From the NCBI GenBank assembly GCA_035358815.1, contig DAOPQC010000001.1:220461-284460 (forward strand): a stretch of DNA of 64,000 bases, in the 5' to 3' direction. Positions 35,491 to 44,836 of this stretch are shown here, piece by piece. Position 1 is the first letter of the stretch, and every line of letters starts with the position of its first letter. The notes under the pieces were generated by a model. It was not told the DNA's origin, did not search any database, and saw only the letters and a program-made list of their open reading frames with translations. The DNA is from Thermoanaerobaculales bacterium. GTDB lineage: Bacteria > Acidobacteriota > Thermoanaerobaculia > Thermoanaerobaculales > Sulfomarinibacteraceae. The translations under genes were made by a program, and so were the position numbers.

Positions 35491-35600
35491 CCGACGAGGG
35501 AGAGGCGAAACCCGGTGAAGCAGGTGTTGCAGGGTCTGGTCTGACGTGCGTCGAGGGGATAACCGCGCCATCGCGCCCGGCCGTGCCAATCGAAGTGGAG

Positions 35601-36017
35601 ATGGAAGCAACGACGAAGGCAGTGAGCGAGTGGTTGTGGTCCTGGCGGCTGGTGAGCTGGCGGTCGAAGGTGGTGGCCGCGGCCGTGCTCCACGCCCTGA
35701 TCGGATTCTTCGTGGTGCCTCCGATCGCGAAGAGCCAGATCGAGAAGCGCTCGCTTGAGATCCTCAGGCGGCAGGCGACGGTGGAGAGGGTGCGCTGCAA
35801 CCCGTTCACGCTGTCGCTGACGATCGAGGGCTTCTCGCTGCCGGACCGGGCCGGCTCGGTGTTCCGGGCCTGGGACCGTCTCTACGCCAACGCTCAGGCG
35901 TCGAGCCTCTTCCGCTGGGCGGCGACGCTCAGGGAGCTGCGGATCGAGCACCCGCACTTGGCGCTGCGCCGCTTCGAGGACAGCACGGTCAAGGTGCTCG
36001 AGATGTTGGCGGACTGA
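35601..36017 (+). pseudogene. DUF748 (AsmA-like) protein truncated after the N-terminal domain
   Basis: The 138 residues contain the N-terminal anchor of DUF748 proteins (KVVAAAVLHALIGFFVVPP, then RRQATVERVRCNPFTLSLTI and EGFSLPD, SSLFRWAATLRELRIEHPHL). Family members usually run to many hundreds of residues. Here the frame ends at 36017, eight bases before the first arm of an inverted repeat (36026-36132), so the 3' part was lost at that element. The product might still be made but would be only the membrane anchor plus one domain. Confidence 0.7.
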
Positions 36018-36025
36018 GGCGATTC

Positions 36026-36132
36026 CAGGTACCACGTATCTCACGGTTGCGGACCTGGTGCAGGGACGAGGGAGCCCGTCGAATGCCAGCTCTGGCCGCG
36101 CGCTCTGCAAGACTGGGATATGTGGTACCTGA
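36026..36132. repeat. Inverted-repeat element (REP-pair or small MITE-like)
   Basis: Arms of 19 bases (36026-36044 and 36114-36132), 16 of 19 paired, both containing GTGGTACCTG or its complement, enclose about 70 bases. The element separates the truncated DUF748 gene from the PIN remnant. Confidence 0.55.
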
Positions 36133-36146
36133 GTTAGGATCTGCGC

Positions 36147-36360
36147 TCAGGCGGCCCGGAACGGATCGAGGACCACGACCCCGTCGACGCTCCGACCGTG
36201 CTTGAGGTCCTCGATGTGGAGCACTTGGCAGCCGGATTCGCGAGCGGGACGCACGATCAGCGCGCCCCAGACTGAGAGGCCATGGAGGCGGTGGAGGTCG
36301 ATGGCGGCGAGGACGGCGTCGGCGGCCGGCCTGAACATGCCCAAGGCGGCATGAATCTCC
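36147..36360 (-). pseudogene. C-terminal remnant of a PIN-domain (VapC-like) toxin
   Basis: The minus strand encodes AAIDLHRLHGLSVWGALIV, then ESGCQVLHIEDLKHGRSVDG and VVVLDPFRAA before a stop at 36147. This is the C-terminal half of PIN ribonucleases (LSxWDALIVxxAxxxGCxxLxxEDLxxGxxxxGxxxxNPF). The first ~80 residues with the leading Asp are absent; upstream sequence (RRVEIHAALGMF...) does not continue the fold. WGALI replaces the usual WDALI, so the acidic centre is also damaged. No antitoxin gene is seen. Confidence 0.65.
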
Positions 36361-36487
36361 ACCCGCCGTTGCGCCGTTCCCGGCCCGCGGCAGCCAGTCG
36401 CAACCGGCGCATGGGCGTCACCGTAGACGACGGGAGGAACCATCGCCGCGGCCGAGCTGCGGACGCGGTCGACGGGGGAGGCCTCCC

Positions 36488-37870
36488 ATGTCGGATCCGA
36501 AGCTCGTGCGTCGGGTGATCGCAGCAGCGGCCGCACTGCTCATCGTCACCGCGATCGGCGCTCAGACCACGGCTCCCGATGACGAGAAGTGGCAGGACAC
36601 GCGCGAGCAGAGGATCTGGGGCCTGATGCAGGTCTGGGCGACGGTGAAGCACAACTTCGCCTTCTTCGACCGGCTGCCGAACCTCGACTGGGACGCCGCC
36701 GTGCGCGCCGCCGTGCCGCGAGTGCTCGACGCCCCGGACCAGGAGGAGTACTACCGGCGTCTGGGCGAGCTGACCGCCCTGCTGCACGACGGGCACACGC
36801 TCGTCGTCTCGCCATCGTTCCGCGAGGGCGCCTTTGACGGCCCGCCCCTGGAGTTCCAGGTTGTCGAGGGCCGGATCATGCTCGCACGCACCGGCGATAG
36901 CGACGAGGTTCGGTCCCAGGACATCCAGCCCGGCATGGAGCTGGTCGCGGTCGGCGACGGCGTCCCGGCGCGGAATTGGCTCGAGGAGAACGCCCTGCGC
37001 TTCTACCCGGGGAGCACCCCGCAGGGCGGCGACGCCTTCGGGATGTACCTGTTCCTGCGCGGGCCGAAGAACACGACCGTGACGCTGGCCCTGGAGGACG
37101 CCACCAGGGCGAGGCGCACGGTCACTGTCACCCGCAGCAGCCGCAATCGCGACGGCACGGAGTTCCGGCTGCGGATCCGCGACGTCTCGCGCCTGATCGA
37201 GTCGACGACGATCGACGGCGGCATCGCGTACCTGCGTCTCAGCACCTTCGACGATGAACGGGTCGTCGGGGAGGTCAACGACGAGCTCGACCGACTCGAC
37301 CTGGGCGAGCTGCGGGGGATGATCCTCGACCTTCGTTACAACATGGGAGGCGATGACCGCTGGGCGTACCCGATCGTGTCGCGCCTGGTGGATCGGCCGG
37401 TGCTGGGCTCCACGTGGACCACGCCCGAGTACCATCCGGCCTACACCTCGTGGGGAGAGGCGGAGACGCCGCTCCACGGCGACGCGGTGCGGATCGACCC
37501 CGCAGAGGGCAAGCGCTACAGCGGGCCGCTCGTCGTTCTCACCGGGCCCAACACCATGAGCACCGCCGAGGACTTCATCGTTCCGCTCGATTTCTCGGGC
37601 AGGGCACTGATCGTCGGCGAGCCGACCGCCGGCACGACCGGCAACCCGGTCAACGTCGTTCTCCCGGGTGGCGCCGTCCTGCGCGTCTGCTCGCTGTGGT
37701 CCACCTATCCGGACGGTCGCGAGTTCGTGGGCCGGGGCATCAGCCCCGACGTCGTCGTGCATCCCACCGTGGCCGGCCTCCGGGCGGGTCGGGACGAGGT
37801 CCTTGAGAAGGCGATCGAGGTGCTCGGTGACTGGAATGGGTACCGGGCGCTGAAGCCGTCGAGGGAGTGA
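36488..37870 (+). CDS. Secreted S41 (C-terminal-processing/tricorn-type) peptidase
   Basis: A 460-residue serine protease. A signal or anchor (VIAAAAALLIVTAIGAQ) is followed by a helical region (WGLMQVWATVKHNFAFFD) seen in tricorn-core-like S41 members, a PDZ-like segment at ~115-215 (DIQPGMELVAVGDGVPARNW) and the catalytic domain, with nucleophile S358 in TGPNTMSTAEDF and the VGEPTAGTTGNP loop after it. GGGGGAGG precedes ATG 36488. Likely degrades peptides or misfolded proteins in the periplasm. Confidence 0.9.
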   Translation: MSDPKLVRRVIAAAAALLIVTAIGAQTTAPDDEKWQDTREQRIWGLMQVWATVKHNFAFFDRLPNLDWDAAVRAAVPRVLDAPDQEEYYRRLGELTALLHDGHTLVVSPSFREGAFDGPPLEFQVVEGRIMLARTGDSDEVRSQDIQPGMELVAVGDGVPARNWLEENALRFYPGSTPQGGDAFGMYLFLRGPKNTTVTLALEDATRARRTVTVTRSSRNRDGTEFRLRIRDVSRLIESTTIDGGIAYLRLSTFDDERVVGEVNDELDRLDLGELRGMILDLRYNMGGDDRWAYPIVSRLVDRPVLGSTWTTPEYHPAYTSWGEAETPLHGDAVRIDPAEGKRYSGPLVVLTGPNTMSTAEDFIVPLDFSGRALIVGEPTAGTTGNPVNVVLPGGAVLRVCSLWSTYPDGREFVGRGISPDVVVHPTVAGLRAGRDEVLEKAIEVLGDWNGYRALKPSRE

Positions 37871-38062
37871 GCCCGGCGCCCGGCGTCGATGCGTCGATGG
37901 CGACAATCACGGCGCGGTCAGCGCGACAACGAGGATGGCGACGCAGAGTATCAGTCGGCGCACGATGGCCTCCGAACGGTTGAGCTCGCGCGCGATTCTA
38001 CCGGTGTTCCGTTTGCCGCGCGTGGCCACCGCAGCCGGACGAGCACGATCTGATCGAAGAAA

Positions 38063-38088
38063 GACCCCGCCCTGAGTTGGACGGGGTC
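38063..38088. terminator. Hairpin between convergent genes
   Basis: GACCCCG (38063-38069) pairs with CGGGGTC (38082-38088), with further C-G pairs inside. It lies between the S41 peptidase gene and the oppositely oriented peroxiredoxin remnant, a fitting place for a bidirectional terminator. Confidence 0.5.
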
Positions 38089-38119
38089 GACTTCGTTCAT
38101 CGATCTGTGACCGGGACGC

Positions 38120-38397
38120 TTACGGGTCGAGGGTTTCGTGGACGCGGCCGACCATCTCCGGGCCCGGGCGCAGCGTGGCGTCGCCCTCGTCCTTCCACTT
38201 GGACGGGCAGCCCTCGTCCTGCTTGCGCGACAGGTAGAGGTTGGCCTTGAACTTGCGCATCAGCTCGTCGATGTTGCGGCCGATTTCGCCTCGGCGAGGG
38301 AGAACTTGATGAATCCGTGGGCGACGGGGTCGTAGGTGGTGAGCTCGAAGTCCGGGACCGGGTGGCCCACCTTGACCGGGGCGATCGGTTCGCTCAT
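38120..38397 (-). pseudogene. Peroxiredoxin-like gene with its middle deleted
   Basis: From ATG 38397 the minus strand reads SEPIAPVKVGHPVPDFELTT and GFIKFSLAEAK, the opening of an AhpC/TSA-type protein (VGxPxPDFxLTT). Near 38285 the frame shifts to IGRNIDELMRKFKANLYLSR and DEGCPSKWKDEGDATLRPGP, a typical C-terminal tail. The central part with the peroxidatic Cys is missing, so the remnant cannot be an active peroxidase. Junction sequence is around GCGAAATCGGCCGC on the minus strand. Confidence 0.7.
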
Positions 38398-38530
38398 CGT
38401 GCAACCTGCTTTGGATCGGTCGGCGCCCGCCGGTGCCGTTGAGGACGAACGGAGACGGGGCGCTCGCCGCCGGTGGCTGCTCACCAGCTTGAGCAGGCGA
38501 CTGATCACAAGCCCCGTGCCCCTCGTGCTC

Positions 38531-38809
38531 TCAGCTGACCAGCGCCACCGCGCCCCACACCAGCCCGCCCAGGATCAGCAGCGGGAGAGCCAGGCCGATC
38601 AGCACCAGCAGAATCACCGGCGCGGCCACCAGCAGCAGCGCGCCCACGACCACGATCCCGACCAGGCCGAAGGCGAGCCCGAGGGCGAGCTTGACCGGCA
38701 GCAGCGCGAGCTTGAGGACCAGGCCCAGCAGCTTGAACACCAGCACCAGGCCGCCGATGACCAGCCCCCCGACGATCAGGATGCCTGCAAGACCGATGAG
38801 CTCGAGCAT
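38531..38809 (-). CDS. Small hydrophobic membrane protein
   Basis: A 92-residue product made almost entirely of hydrophobic helices (about three), starting MLELIGLAGILIVGGLVIGG with two Lys-marked turns (FKLLGLVLKLALLPVKLAL). GGAGAGG precedes ATG 38809. I do not recognise a family with a known role; composition alone supports an inner-membrane location. Confidence 0.65.
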   Translation of the reverse strand: MLELIGLAGILIVGGLVIGGLVLVFKLLGLVLKLALLPVKLALGLAFGLVGIVVVGALLLVAAPVILLVLIGLALPLLILGGLVWGAVALVS

Positions 38810-38943
38810 GTTGCCTCTCCTCGCCAGGTACTACGAGAGTCGGCCGCAGCTGGTTCTGTCGCAGGGTGGCAGGGGAGGAGTTGTGAACTCGCTTCCGCGG
38901 CCGCTTCCGACTCCTCCTCCCCGATCCCATCCCTGTTCTTGCG

Positions 38944-39927
38944 TCACAGCGGAGCCGGCGGGTCCTGCCAAAACAAGCCTTCATCGTTGAGGTAGAACGT
39001 CCTTCTTCCGTCCTCGGTGATTTTCGGCTGCTGCAGCAGCTCGTCGCGGTAACCGTCTGGGATCAACTCGAAGTACACCCTGTTCGGTTCCGCGGCCTGG
39101 TTGAAGAGGCTGCGCTGCGGACACCGGATCTTGAACATGAAATCGGTCAGGAACCAGAGGTAGTCCGCGCCGATGATGAAGTCCCTCGCGCTCTCCCAGG
39201 CGGTCGAAAGGCGCCCGCCGGCGTTGACGTCGTTGACGATGAGAGGCTGGCCGGAGATCAGACGGCTGCGCACTTCCGAGACACCGAGGAGCTGTCCCGC
39301 TTCATCCGTCAGGTAGACGCCGAAGTCAGGATCCATGAGGACCCATTTCCCGAGCGTGCGAGCGTAAACAGACGTCACGAAGTGGCTTGCCGCGTCTTCG
39401 TTGGAATGGGGCAGGAGGTGCGTCCACCGGGACTCCCACCCCATCGCCAGGTACACCTCGTTCAGGATGACGGTCTTCATGTAGCAGTTGATCAGCATGT
39501 GCTCGACCGTCGCCAGTCGAATCAAGTTGAAGGCGTTCAGCTCCTTCGGGATCACGGGTTCGTTGGCGTGGCCGGTGAGCCGGCAGACCCAGGCCATCAG
39601 GTTGATGAGGCGCTCGGTCTCCGAGCCATCACCGGCGATCGCCGCGAGGTCGTAGGTCTCGCGCAGCCTGCGGAGGTTCTCGTCGGTCGGCGGGGCATAG
39701 CTGAACGCGACCTCGACCGCAGGGGACGATTGTTGTCCGGAGAAGGTCGAGTGCTTCTCGAGGAGGTCGGCCCATTGCCTGCCCAGGGCCACGTTCTCGC
39801 TTCGATGGCGGGCCCGGGGGGGCACGTACACGGCGGCTGCGGATGCCACGGCCACCAACACGGCGGTCACCGCAATGGTCCTCAAGCGTCGAATCTGCAA
39901 CGGACCCTCCTTCGGCAACGAGATCAC
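38944..39927 (-). CDS. Transglutaminase-like protein with N-terminal anchor
   Basis: A 327-residue protein with a membrane anchor (TIAVTAVLVAVASAAAVYV, 17-35) and a transglutaminase-like fold: candidate triad C148 (INCYMKTVILNEVYLAMG), H182 (ASHFVTSVYAR) and D199 (WVLMDPDFGVYL). The Cys-helix, His-strand, Asp-strand order and spacing fit bacterial transglutaminase-like proteases or amidases facing the periplasm. Substrate unknown. AAGGAGGG upstream supports a start near 39927 or slightly downstream. Confidence 0.75.
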   Translation of the reverse strand: MISLPKEGPLQIRRLRTIAVTAVLVAVASAAAVYVPPRARHRSENVALGRQWADLLEKHSTFSGQQSSPAVEVAFSYAPPTDENLRRLRETYDLAAIAGDGSETERLINLMAWVCRLTGHANEPVIPKELNAFNLIRLATVEHMLINCYMKTVILNEVYLAMGWESRWTHLLPHSNEDAASHFVTSVYARTLGKWVLMDPDFGVYLTDEAGQLLGVSEVRSRLISGQPLIVNDVNAGGRLSTAWESARDFIIGADYLWFLTDFMFKIRCPQRSLFNQAAEPNRVYFELIPDGYRDELLQQPKITEDGRRTFYLNDEGLFWQDPPAPL

Positions 39928-40135
39928 CGTTCGAGATACGGGATCGTTGTTTCAGGGTTCGTGCAGCAAGCCCACGGAGGGGTGGAGTGAAGCCGCGCCG
40001 CCCCGCTGGACATTTCGGGCGCGGATCCGGCTTCGCGCGCGGCTTCGCCGTGATAGGAGCGGAAGCGGGTGCGGAAGCGGCTGTGCGCTGCCGGCTATCC
40101 GCGATCCACTATCCGCTACTTGCAGTTCCCTGTCC

Positions 40136-42214
40136 CTACCTCAGCCGGCGCCAGAGGTACGCCCACTCCAGCGCCGACGCGGTCGCCTTCTGCGCGTGGG
40201 TCGAGCCCGAGCCGTGGCCGCCCTCGACGTTCTCCCAGTACAGCACCTCGTGCCCCTGGCCGATCATCTTCGCTGCCATCTTGCGGGCATGGCCGGGGTG
40301 GACGCGGTCGTCGCGGGTGGTGGTCCAGATGAAGACCTCGGGGTACTTCGCGTCGGCCCGCACCAGGTGGTAGGGCGACCAGGTCCGGATGTAGGCCCAC
40401 TCCTCGGGGAGGTCGGGGTTGCCGTACTCGCCCATCCAGCTCGCGCCGGCGAGCAGCTTGCTGTAGCGCTGCATGTCCATCAGCGGCACCTGGCTGACCA
40501 CCGCCCCGAACAGCTCCGGCCGCATCAGGAAGGTGGCCGCGACCAGCAGCCCTCCCTGCGAGCCGCCCATGATGCCGAGGTGCTGGGGTGAGGTGATGCG
40601 GCGCGCGATCAGGTCCTCGGCGACCGCGATGAAGTCCTCGTAGACCTTGTGCCGGTTCTCCTTGACCGCGGCCTGGTGCCACTTCGGGCCGAACTCGCCG
40701 CCGCCGCGCAGGTTGGCGAGCACCCAGACGCCGCCGCGCGCGAGCCACGCGGTGCCGATGGTGCCGGAGTAGGTCGGCAGCTCCGCGATCTCGAACCCGC
40801 CGTAGCCGTAGAGCACGGTCGGCGTCGTGCCGTCGGCCACGAAACCCTTTGGCGTCACCACGAAGTAGGGGATCGCGGTGCCGTCCTTCGAGGTCGCCTC
40901 GTACTGCGCCGTCGTCATGCCGGCGGCGTCGAACCAGGCGGGCGACCGCTTGAGCGGTACCGGCGCGCCGTCGCCCTCGACGAGGTACAGGCTCGAGGGG
41001 GTCAGGAAGTCGGTGTAGCTGAAGAAGAACAGCTCCTCCTGGTCGCTGGTCGCCGAGAAGCCGGCCGTGCCCGGCCCCGGCAGCGGGATCTCCTGCCGCG
41101 TCCAGCCGCCGTCGCCGGGGCGCAGGCGGTAGAGCCGGCCGCGCACGTTGTCGAGTGTCGCGATCAGCACCGAGTGGCGGGTGGTGGCGACCTCGCTCAG
41201 CGACACCCGCTCGGAAGGCGAGAACAGCGTCGCGAAGGCGCGGCTGCCCTGCAGGAACTCGTCGAGGTCGATGGCGAGCAGCGCATCCTGCGGGTAGGTG
41301 GCGCCACCCACCGTCCAGTCGGAGCGCAGCGAGACCAGCAGCTGGTCCTTGAAGATCCCCTGCAGCGACGCGTCCTCGGGCAGGTCGAGCTTGACCTTTC
41401 GCTCGCCGAGGATCAGGTAGTAGTGGCCGCGGTAGTACTCGGGAGTGGCGGCGATGACGTCGTACCGCCCCTCCGGGTTGTGGACGCTGTAGGCGCCGAC
41501 CCCGACCCAGCTCTCCGGTATCTCCCACACCGGCGCCGCTGCGGCGAGCGGCGTCCCCCGGGCCCACAGCTTGGCGAGACGCGGGTAGCCCGAGGCCGTC
41601 AGCGTGCCCGGCCCGAAGTCGGTCTCGACCCACAGCGAGTTCTCATCTCGCCATGCGACCTCGCTCTTGGCGAGGGGGAGTGCGAAGCCTCCGTCGACCC
41701 AGCTCCTGGTCGCGACGTCGAACTCCCTGAACACGGCCGCGTCGCTGCCGCCGGGCGACAGCGCGATCATGCAGCGCTCGTACGCCGGCGGCAGGCAGTC
41801 GGCGCCCTTGAACACCCACTTCTCGCCGTCGGCCGCGGCGAGGGCGTCGATGTCGAGCAGGGCCTCCCAGCTCGGCTCCGCCTTGCGGTACTGCCCGAGC
41901 GTTGTCCGGCGCCAGATGCCGCGCGGGTGCTCGGCGTCCTGCCAGAAGTTGTAGAGATGGCTGCCGCGGATCGACACGTAGGGGATGCGGTCCTTGGAGT
42001 CGTAGATCTCGAGAATCCGCGACCGGATCGGCGCGAACTCCGGGACCTGCTCGAGGACGCCGGCCGAGCGCGCGTTCTGCGCCGCGACCCATTCCATGGC
42101 CCGCTCGCCGTCGATCTCCTCGAGCCAGAGGTAGGGATCGTCGGCGGGGTCCGCAGCCGCGGCGGGGATGGCCACGATGGCCAGGGCCAGCAGGGCGAGG
42201 GGCAGGTGACGCAT
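40136..42214 (-). CDS. Secreted S9A prolyl oligopeptidase-type peptidase
   Basis: A 692-residue enzyme; ATG 42214 has GGAGG upstream and yields a signal peptide (LPLALLALAIVAIPAAAA). The N-terminal PLWLEEIDGERAMEWV-like opening (here DPYLWLEEIDGERAMEWVAA) is typical of S9A; a beta-propeller follows and the C-terminal alpha/beta-hydrolase has the nucleophile near residue 550 (GIMGGSQGGLL), catalytic Asp in TTRDDRVHPGHA and His in EGGHGSG. It would cleave short proline-containing peptides in the periplasm. It is followed by no close partner on its strand. Confidence 0.93.
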   Translation of the reverse strand: MRHLPLALLALAIVAIPAAAADPADDPYLWLEEIDGERAMEWVAAQNARSAGVLEQVPEFAPIRSRILEIYDSKDRIPYVSIRGSHLYNFWQDAEHPRGIWRRTTLGQYRKAEPSWEALLDIDALAAADGEKWVFKGADCLPPAYERCMIALSPGGSDAAVFREFDVATRSWVDGGFALPLAKSEVAWRDENSLWVETDFGPGTLTASGYPRLAKLWARGTPLAAAAPVWEIPESWVGVGAYSVHNPEGRYDVIAATPEYYRGHYYLILGERKVKLDLPEDASLQGIFKDQLLVSLRSDWTVGGATYPQDALLAIDLDEFLQGSRAFATLFSPSERVSLSEVATTRHSVLIATLDNVRGRLYRLRPGDGGWTRQEIPLPGPGTAGFSATSDQEELFFFSYTDFLTPSSLYLVEGDGAPVPLKRSPAWFDAAGMTTAQYEATSKDGTAIPYFVVTPKGFVADGTTPTVLYGYGGFEIAELPTYSGTIGTAWLARGGVWVLANLRGGGEFGPKWHQAAVKENRHKVYEDFIAVAEDLIARRITSPQHLGIMGGSQGGLLVAATFLMRPELFGAVVSQVPLMDMQRYSKLLAGASWMGEYGNPDLPEEWAYIRTWSPYHLVRADAKYPEVFIWTTTRDDRVHPGHARKMAAKMIGQGHEVLYWENVEGGHGSGSTHAQKATASALEWAYLWRRLR

Positions 42215-42304
42215 GCGTGTCCTCCAAGAGCGTGGCGCCGCCGCAAGCCCGGCGCGCCGTCTCGAGATTCTACGTCCTCCGCACACCCGCGTTTCGCAGC
42301 CAGA

Positions 42305-42362
42305 GCTGATCGTCGACGTCGTCGATCCCACCCTCGACGAGATCCCGCGGCACCCTCGGCAT
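42305..42362 (-). pseudogene. 5' scrap of a RAYT gene
   Basis: The minus strand from 42362 reads MPRVPRDLVEGGIDDV, matching the first residues of the RAYT remnant at 53160 (MPRVPRVFVEGGI) and of the intact RAYT (GRRPRLLIEGGI). The ~60 bases upstream of it (42362-42420) also match 53160-53218, including a REP-like palindrome. Everything after about 15 codons is gone. Confidence 0.6.
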
Positions 42363-42395
42363 CACGGAGCGCTGGCGCCATCCCGCCTCGCATTA

Positions 42396-42420
42396 CCGAG
42401 CATGCGAGCCCGGCACCTCT
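42396..42420 (-). repeat. REP-like element, family 2
   Basis: Reverse complement AGAGGTGCCGGGCTCGCATG then CTCGG resembles the elements at 46999-47023, 52811-52860 and 53194-53218. It lies next to the RAYT scrap and at the 3' end of the S9 peptidase gene. Confidence 0.5.
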
Positions 42421-44836
42421 ACCGGCGCGACTTCGCCGTGCCGCCCTCGAAGACGATGCTGCCCCCCTCGGCGCGCGCCAGGTCCAGGTTCTCGGCCAGG
42501 AAGTCCAGCCGGCGGTTCCAGAAGTCGAGCACGTTGGGGCGCTGGGTGATCACGTGCCCCTCCCCCTCGTAGAGCCGGTACTCGACGTTCTTGCCGAGCC
42601 TGTTCAGGGCCGCGAAGATCGCGTCCGAGGCGATCAGCCGGCCGTCGTTCTCGCCCTGCCCGATCAGCAGCGGCGTCGCGACGCGGTCGAACAGGAACAG
42701 GGGGGAGTTGCGGAAGTAGCGGTCGCGCTGCTCCCAGATCGTGCCGTGCATGTTCCCCTGCCCCTTCTCGTAGTAGCCGATCGAACCCTCCGACGCGAGG
42801 TAGTCCGCGAAGAGATCCGGGTGGAGAACCGCGGCGGTGATGATCGCCGCCTTGAAGCGGTCGGTCTGGGTGATCAGGGCGAGCGTGCAGTAGGAGCCGT
42901 AGCTCTGGCCCATCACGGCCAGCCGGTCAGGATCCGCATATCCTTGCTCGATGGCCGCGTTGACGCCGGGCATCACGGTGCCCATCAGGTCCTCCATGGG
43001 GCGTCCCTCGCGGATCGGCGCGTCCGGCGCCAGCACCGCGTAGCCGCGGGTGGCCAGGACGTGGCAGTTGAAGGTCGGCAGGCCCCAGAAGCCGAAGCTG
43101 TTCAGGAAGCGGGAGCCGTAGTCGCCGCCGTAGACGAAGACCACGAGCGGCAGCCGCCGCCCCGGCTCGTACCCCGGCGGGAGGAGGAGAGTGCCCTTCA
43201 ACGGCTGGCCGGTGAGGCTGCGCCACTCGATCAGGCGGGCCTCGCCAAGCTCGTATCGCTCCATGCCGGGGTTCAGGTGGGTGACCTGGCGCGAGGTGCC
43301 GTCGCCGGCGTCGATGACCCAGAGATCCTGCGGGTGCTGCTGGTCGGTTGCCACGACCACGATCTCGCCCGTCTCGGCGTTGCCATCGACGTTGAAGATC
43401 GGTGAGAAGCTCTTGCCCTCCTGGATGATCGGGCGCGCCGCGCCGGTGACAAGGTCGATCGCGAAGACGCCGGTCTTGCCGCCGTCCTGGAGGGCGGCGA
43501 AGGAGCCCGCCGCGCCCGGGTCGGTGGCTGAGAGCCGGGCGATCACCCAGGCGGTGCGGCCTTCGGGCGACAGCAGGGTGCCCCGGCCGAACGGCTGCAC
43601 CAGGCAGACGATCTTCCAGCCCGGGATCGTGCCGACCGCCGTGCCGGCGCCGGTGGCGGCGTCGACCCGCCACAGCTCCCCGTCGCCGACCGCGTAGAAG
43701 CTCGTGCCGCCGGCGTCCGGGACCGGCGCGTACTCTCCCTCACCGGGGTCGAAGCTCGGCACCCCCTCGGCCTTGAGGGTGTGCGCGGCGCCCACGCCCA
43801 CCGGCACGACCACGATGGGCCCGGGCGGGCCGCCTCCAGCGATGCCGCTCGGGATGTAGGCGATGCTGCGGCCGTCGGGCATCCAGGTCCACTCGATCCC
43901 GTAGCCGAGGGTGATTTCCCCGGCGATCGTCTTCCGGGCGCCGCTTTCGAGGTCGATCACGTCGATGTCGAAGATCGGCTGCTGGGTGTTTGCCCGCCAG
44001 CCCTTCAGCACGGTGCAGGCGACGCTCTTCTCGTCCGGGGAGAACGCATAGAATCGCACCGGCTCCCGCCGGAGCAGCCGTCTCACCTCCTGCGTGTCCA
44101 GGTCGAGGATGGCGAGGTCGGCCATCCCCCAGGAGACGTCGCCGACGGTCCCCTCCACCGCCGCGGCAGGCGCGCCCTCCTCGCCGGCCGGCTCCGATTT
44201 CTGGACAATGACCGAGGGCTGGCCGGGCTCGACGTCCGGGAACTTCCGCGTCTCATCCAGGCTCGTTGCGAGCGCGTTGATCTCGGCGAGCGACATCCCC
44301 TCCGGCACGAGCTTGCACAGCACCCTGCGGCCGTCGGCGCTGAAGCGGACGATCTCGAAACCGAAGAACGGGCGGACGATGACTCCCGGGAAGCGCTCCG
44401 TCGTTCGGGTCGCCATCGACCAGATCCACAGCCCGGCCTCGCCCCCCTCGTCGGAGTAGAACGCGACGCGGCTGCCGTCGGGCGACCACACCGCCGCCCA
44501 GCTCGAGCCTGTGGGCGATCCGAGGGTGATGTCTTCGCCGGTCCTGGTGTTGGTGATGGTCGCCTCCATCCGCGAGTCCCCTTCGGCGAACGGGAACCCG
44601 GTGGCCGAAAACTGATGCGTGGCGCGCGGGACCGTGTCCCCGGTCTCGACCGTGTGGGCGACCCACTGGCCGTCCGGCGAGAGTGCGATCGGCGAGCGCC
44701 CGTTGTGGCCCCGCATGTCGGCCGCGACGTCGAGCGGCAGCGGCTCGCGCAGCGGGACTTCTGCCGCCGCCAGCGCCGCCACGCCGATGATCGCAGCGGT
44801 GACCATCAGAGACTTCCGCATCGATTCCTGCATCAT
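42419..44836 (-). CDS. Secreted S9-family peptidase (DPP/acylaminoacyl-peptidase-like), first of pair
   Basis: An 805-residue enzyme with a signal peptide (VTAAIIGVAALAAAE), a WD-like beta-propeller with repeated SPDG motifs (SPDGQWVA, SPDGSRVAF) and a C-terminal hydrolase domain. The nucleophile is near residue 644 in VMGQSYGSYCTL, the Asp is in GQGENDGRLI and the His in EGEGHVI. Its ATG overlaps the stop codon of the upstream S9 gene (44833-46980), so they are translated together. Likely trims dipeptides or acylated peptides in the periplasm. Confidence 0.92.
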   Translation of the reverse strand: MMQESMRKSLMVTAAIIGVAALAAAEVPLREPLPLDVAADMRGHNGRSPIALSPDGQWVAHTVETGDTVPRATHQFSATGFPFAEGDSRMEATITNTRTGEDITLGSPTGSSWAAVWSPDGSRVAFYSDEGGEAGLWIWSMATRTTERFPGVIVRPFFGFEIVRFSADGRRVLCKLVPEGMSLAEINALATSLDETRKFPDVEPGQPSVIVQKSEPAGEEGAPAAAVEGTVGDVSWGMADLAILDLDTQEVRRLLRREPVRFYAFSPDEKSVACTVLKGWRANTQQPIFDIDVIDLESGARKTIAGEITLGYGIEWTWMPDGRSIAYIPSGIAGGGPPGPIVVVPVGVGAAHTLKAEGVPSFDPGEGEYAPVPDAGGTSFYAVGDGELWRVDAATGAGTAVGTIPGWKIVCLVQPFGRGTLLSPEGRTAWVIARLSATDPGAAGSFAALQDGGKTGVFAIDLVTGAARPIIQEGKSFSPIFNVDGNAETGEIVVVATDQQHPQDLWVIDAGDGTSRQVTHLNPGMERYELGEARLIEWRSLTGQPLKGTLLLPPGYEPGRRLPLVVFVYGGDYGSRFLNSFGFWGLPTFNCHVLATRGYAVLAPDAPIREGRPMEDLMGTVMPGVNAAIEQGYADPDRLAVMGQSYGSYCTLALITQTDRFKAAIITAAVLHPDLFADYLASEGSIGYYEKGQGNMHGTIWEQRDRYFRNSPLFLFDRVATPLLIGQGENDGRLIASDAIFAALNRLGKNVEYRLYEGEGHVITQRPNVLDFWNRRLDFLAENLDLARAEGGSIVFEGGTAKSRR

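Noticed and set aside
32161..35610. A 1149-residue minus-strand open frame
   Set aside because: It lies antisense to the sulfatase and HAD genes and has no recognisable domain.
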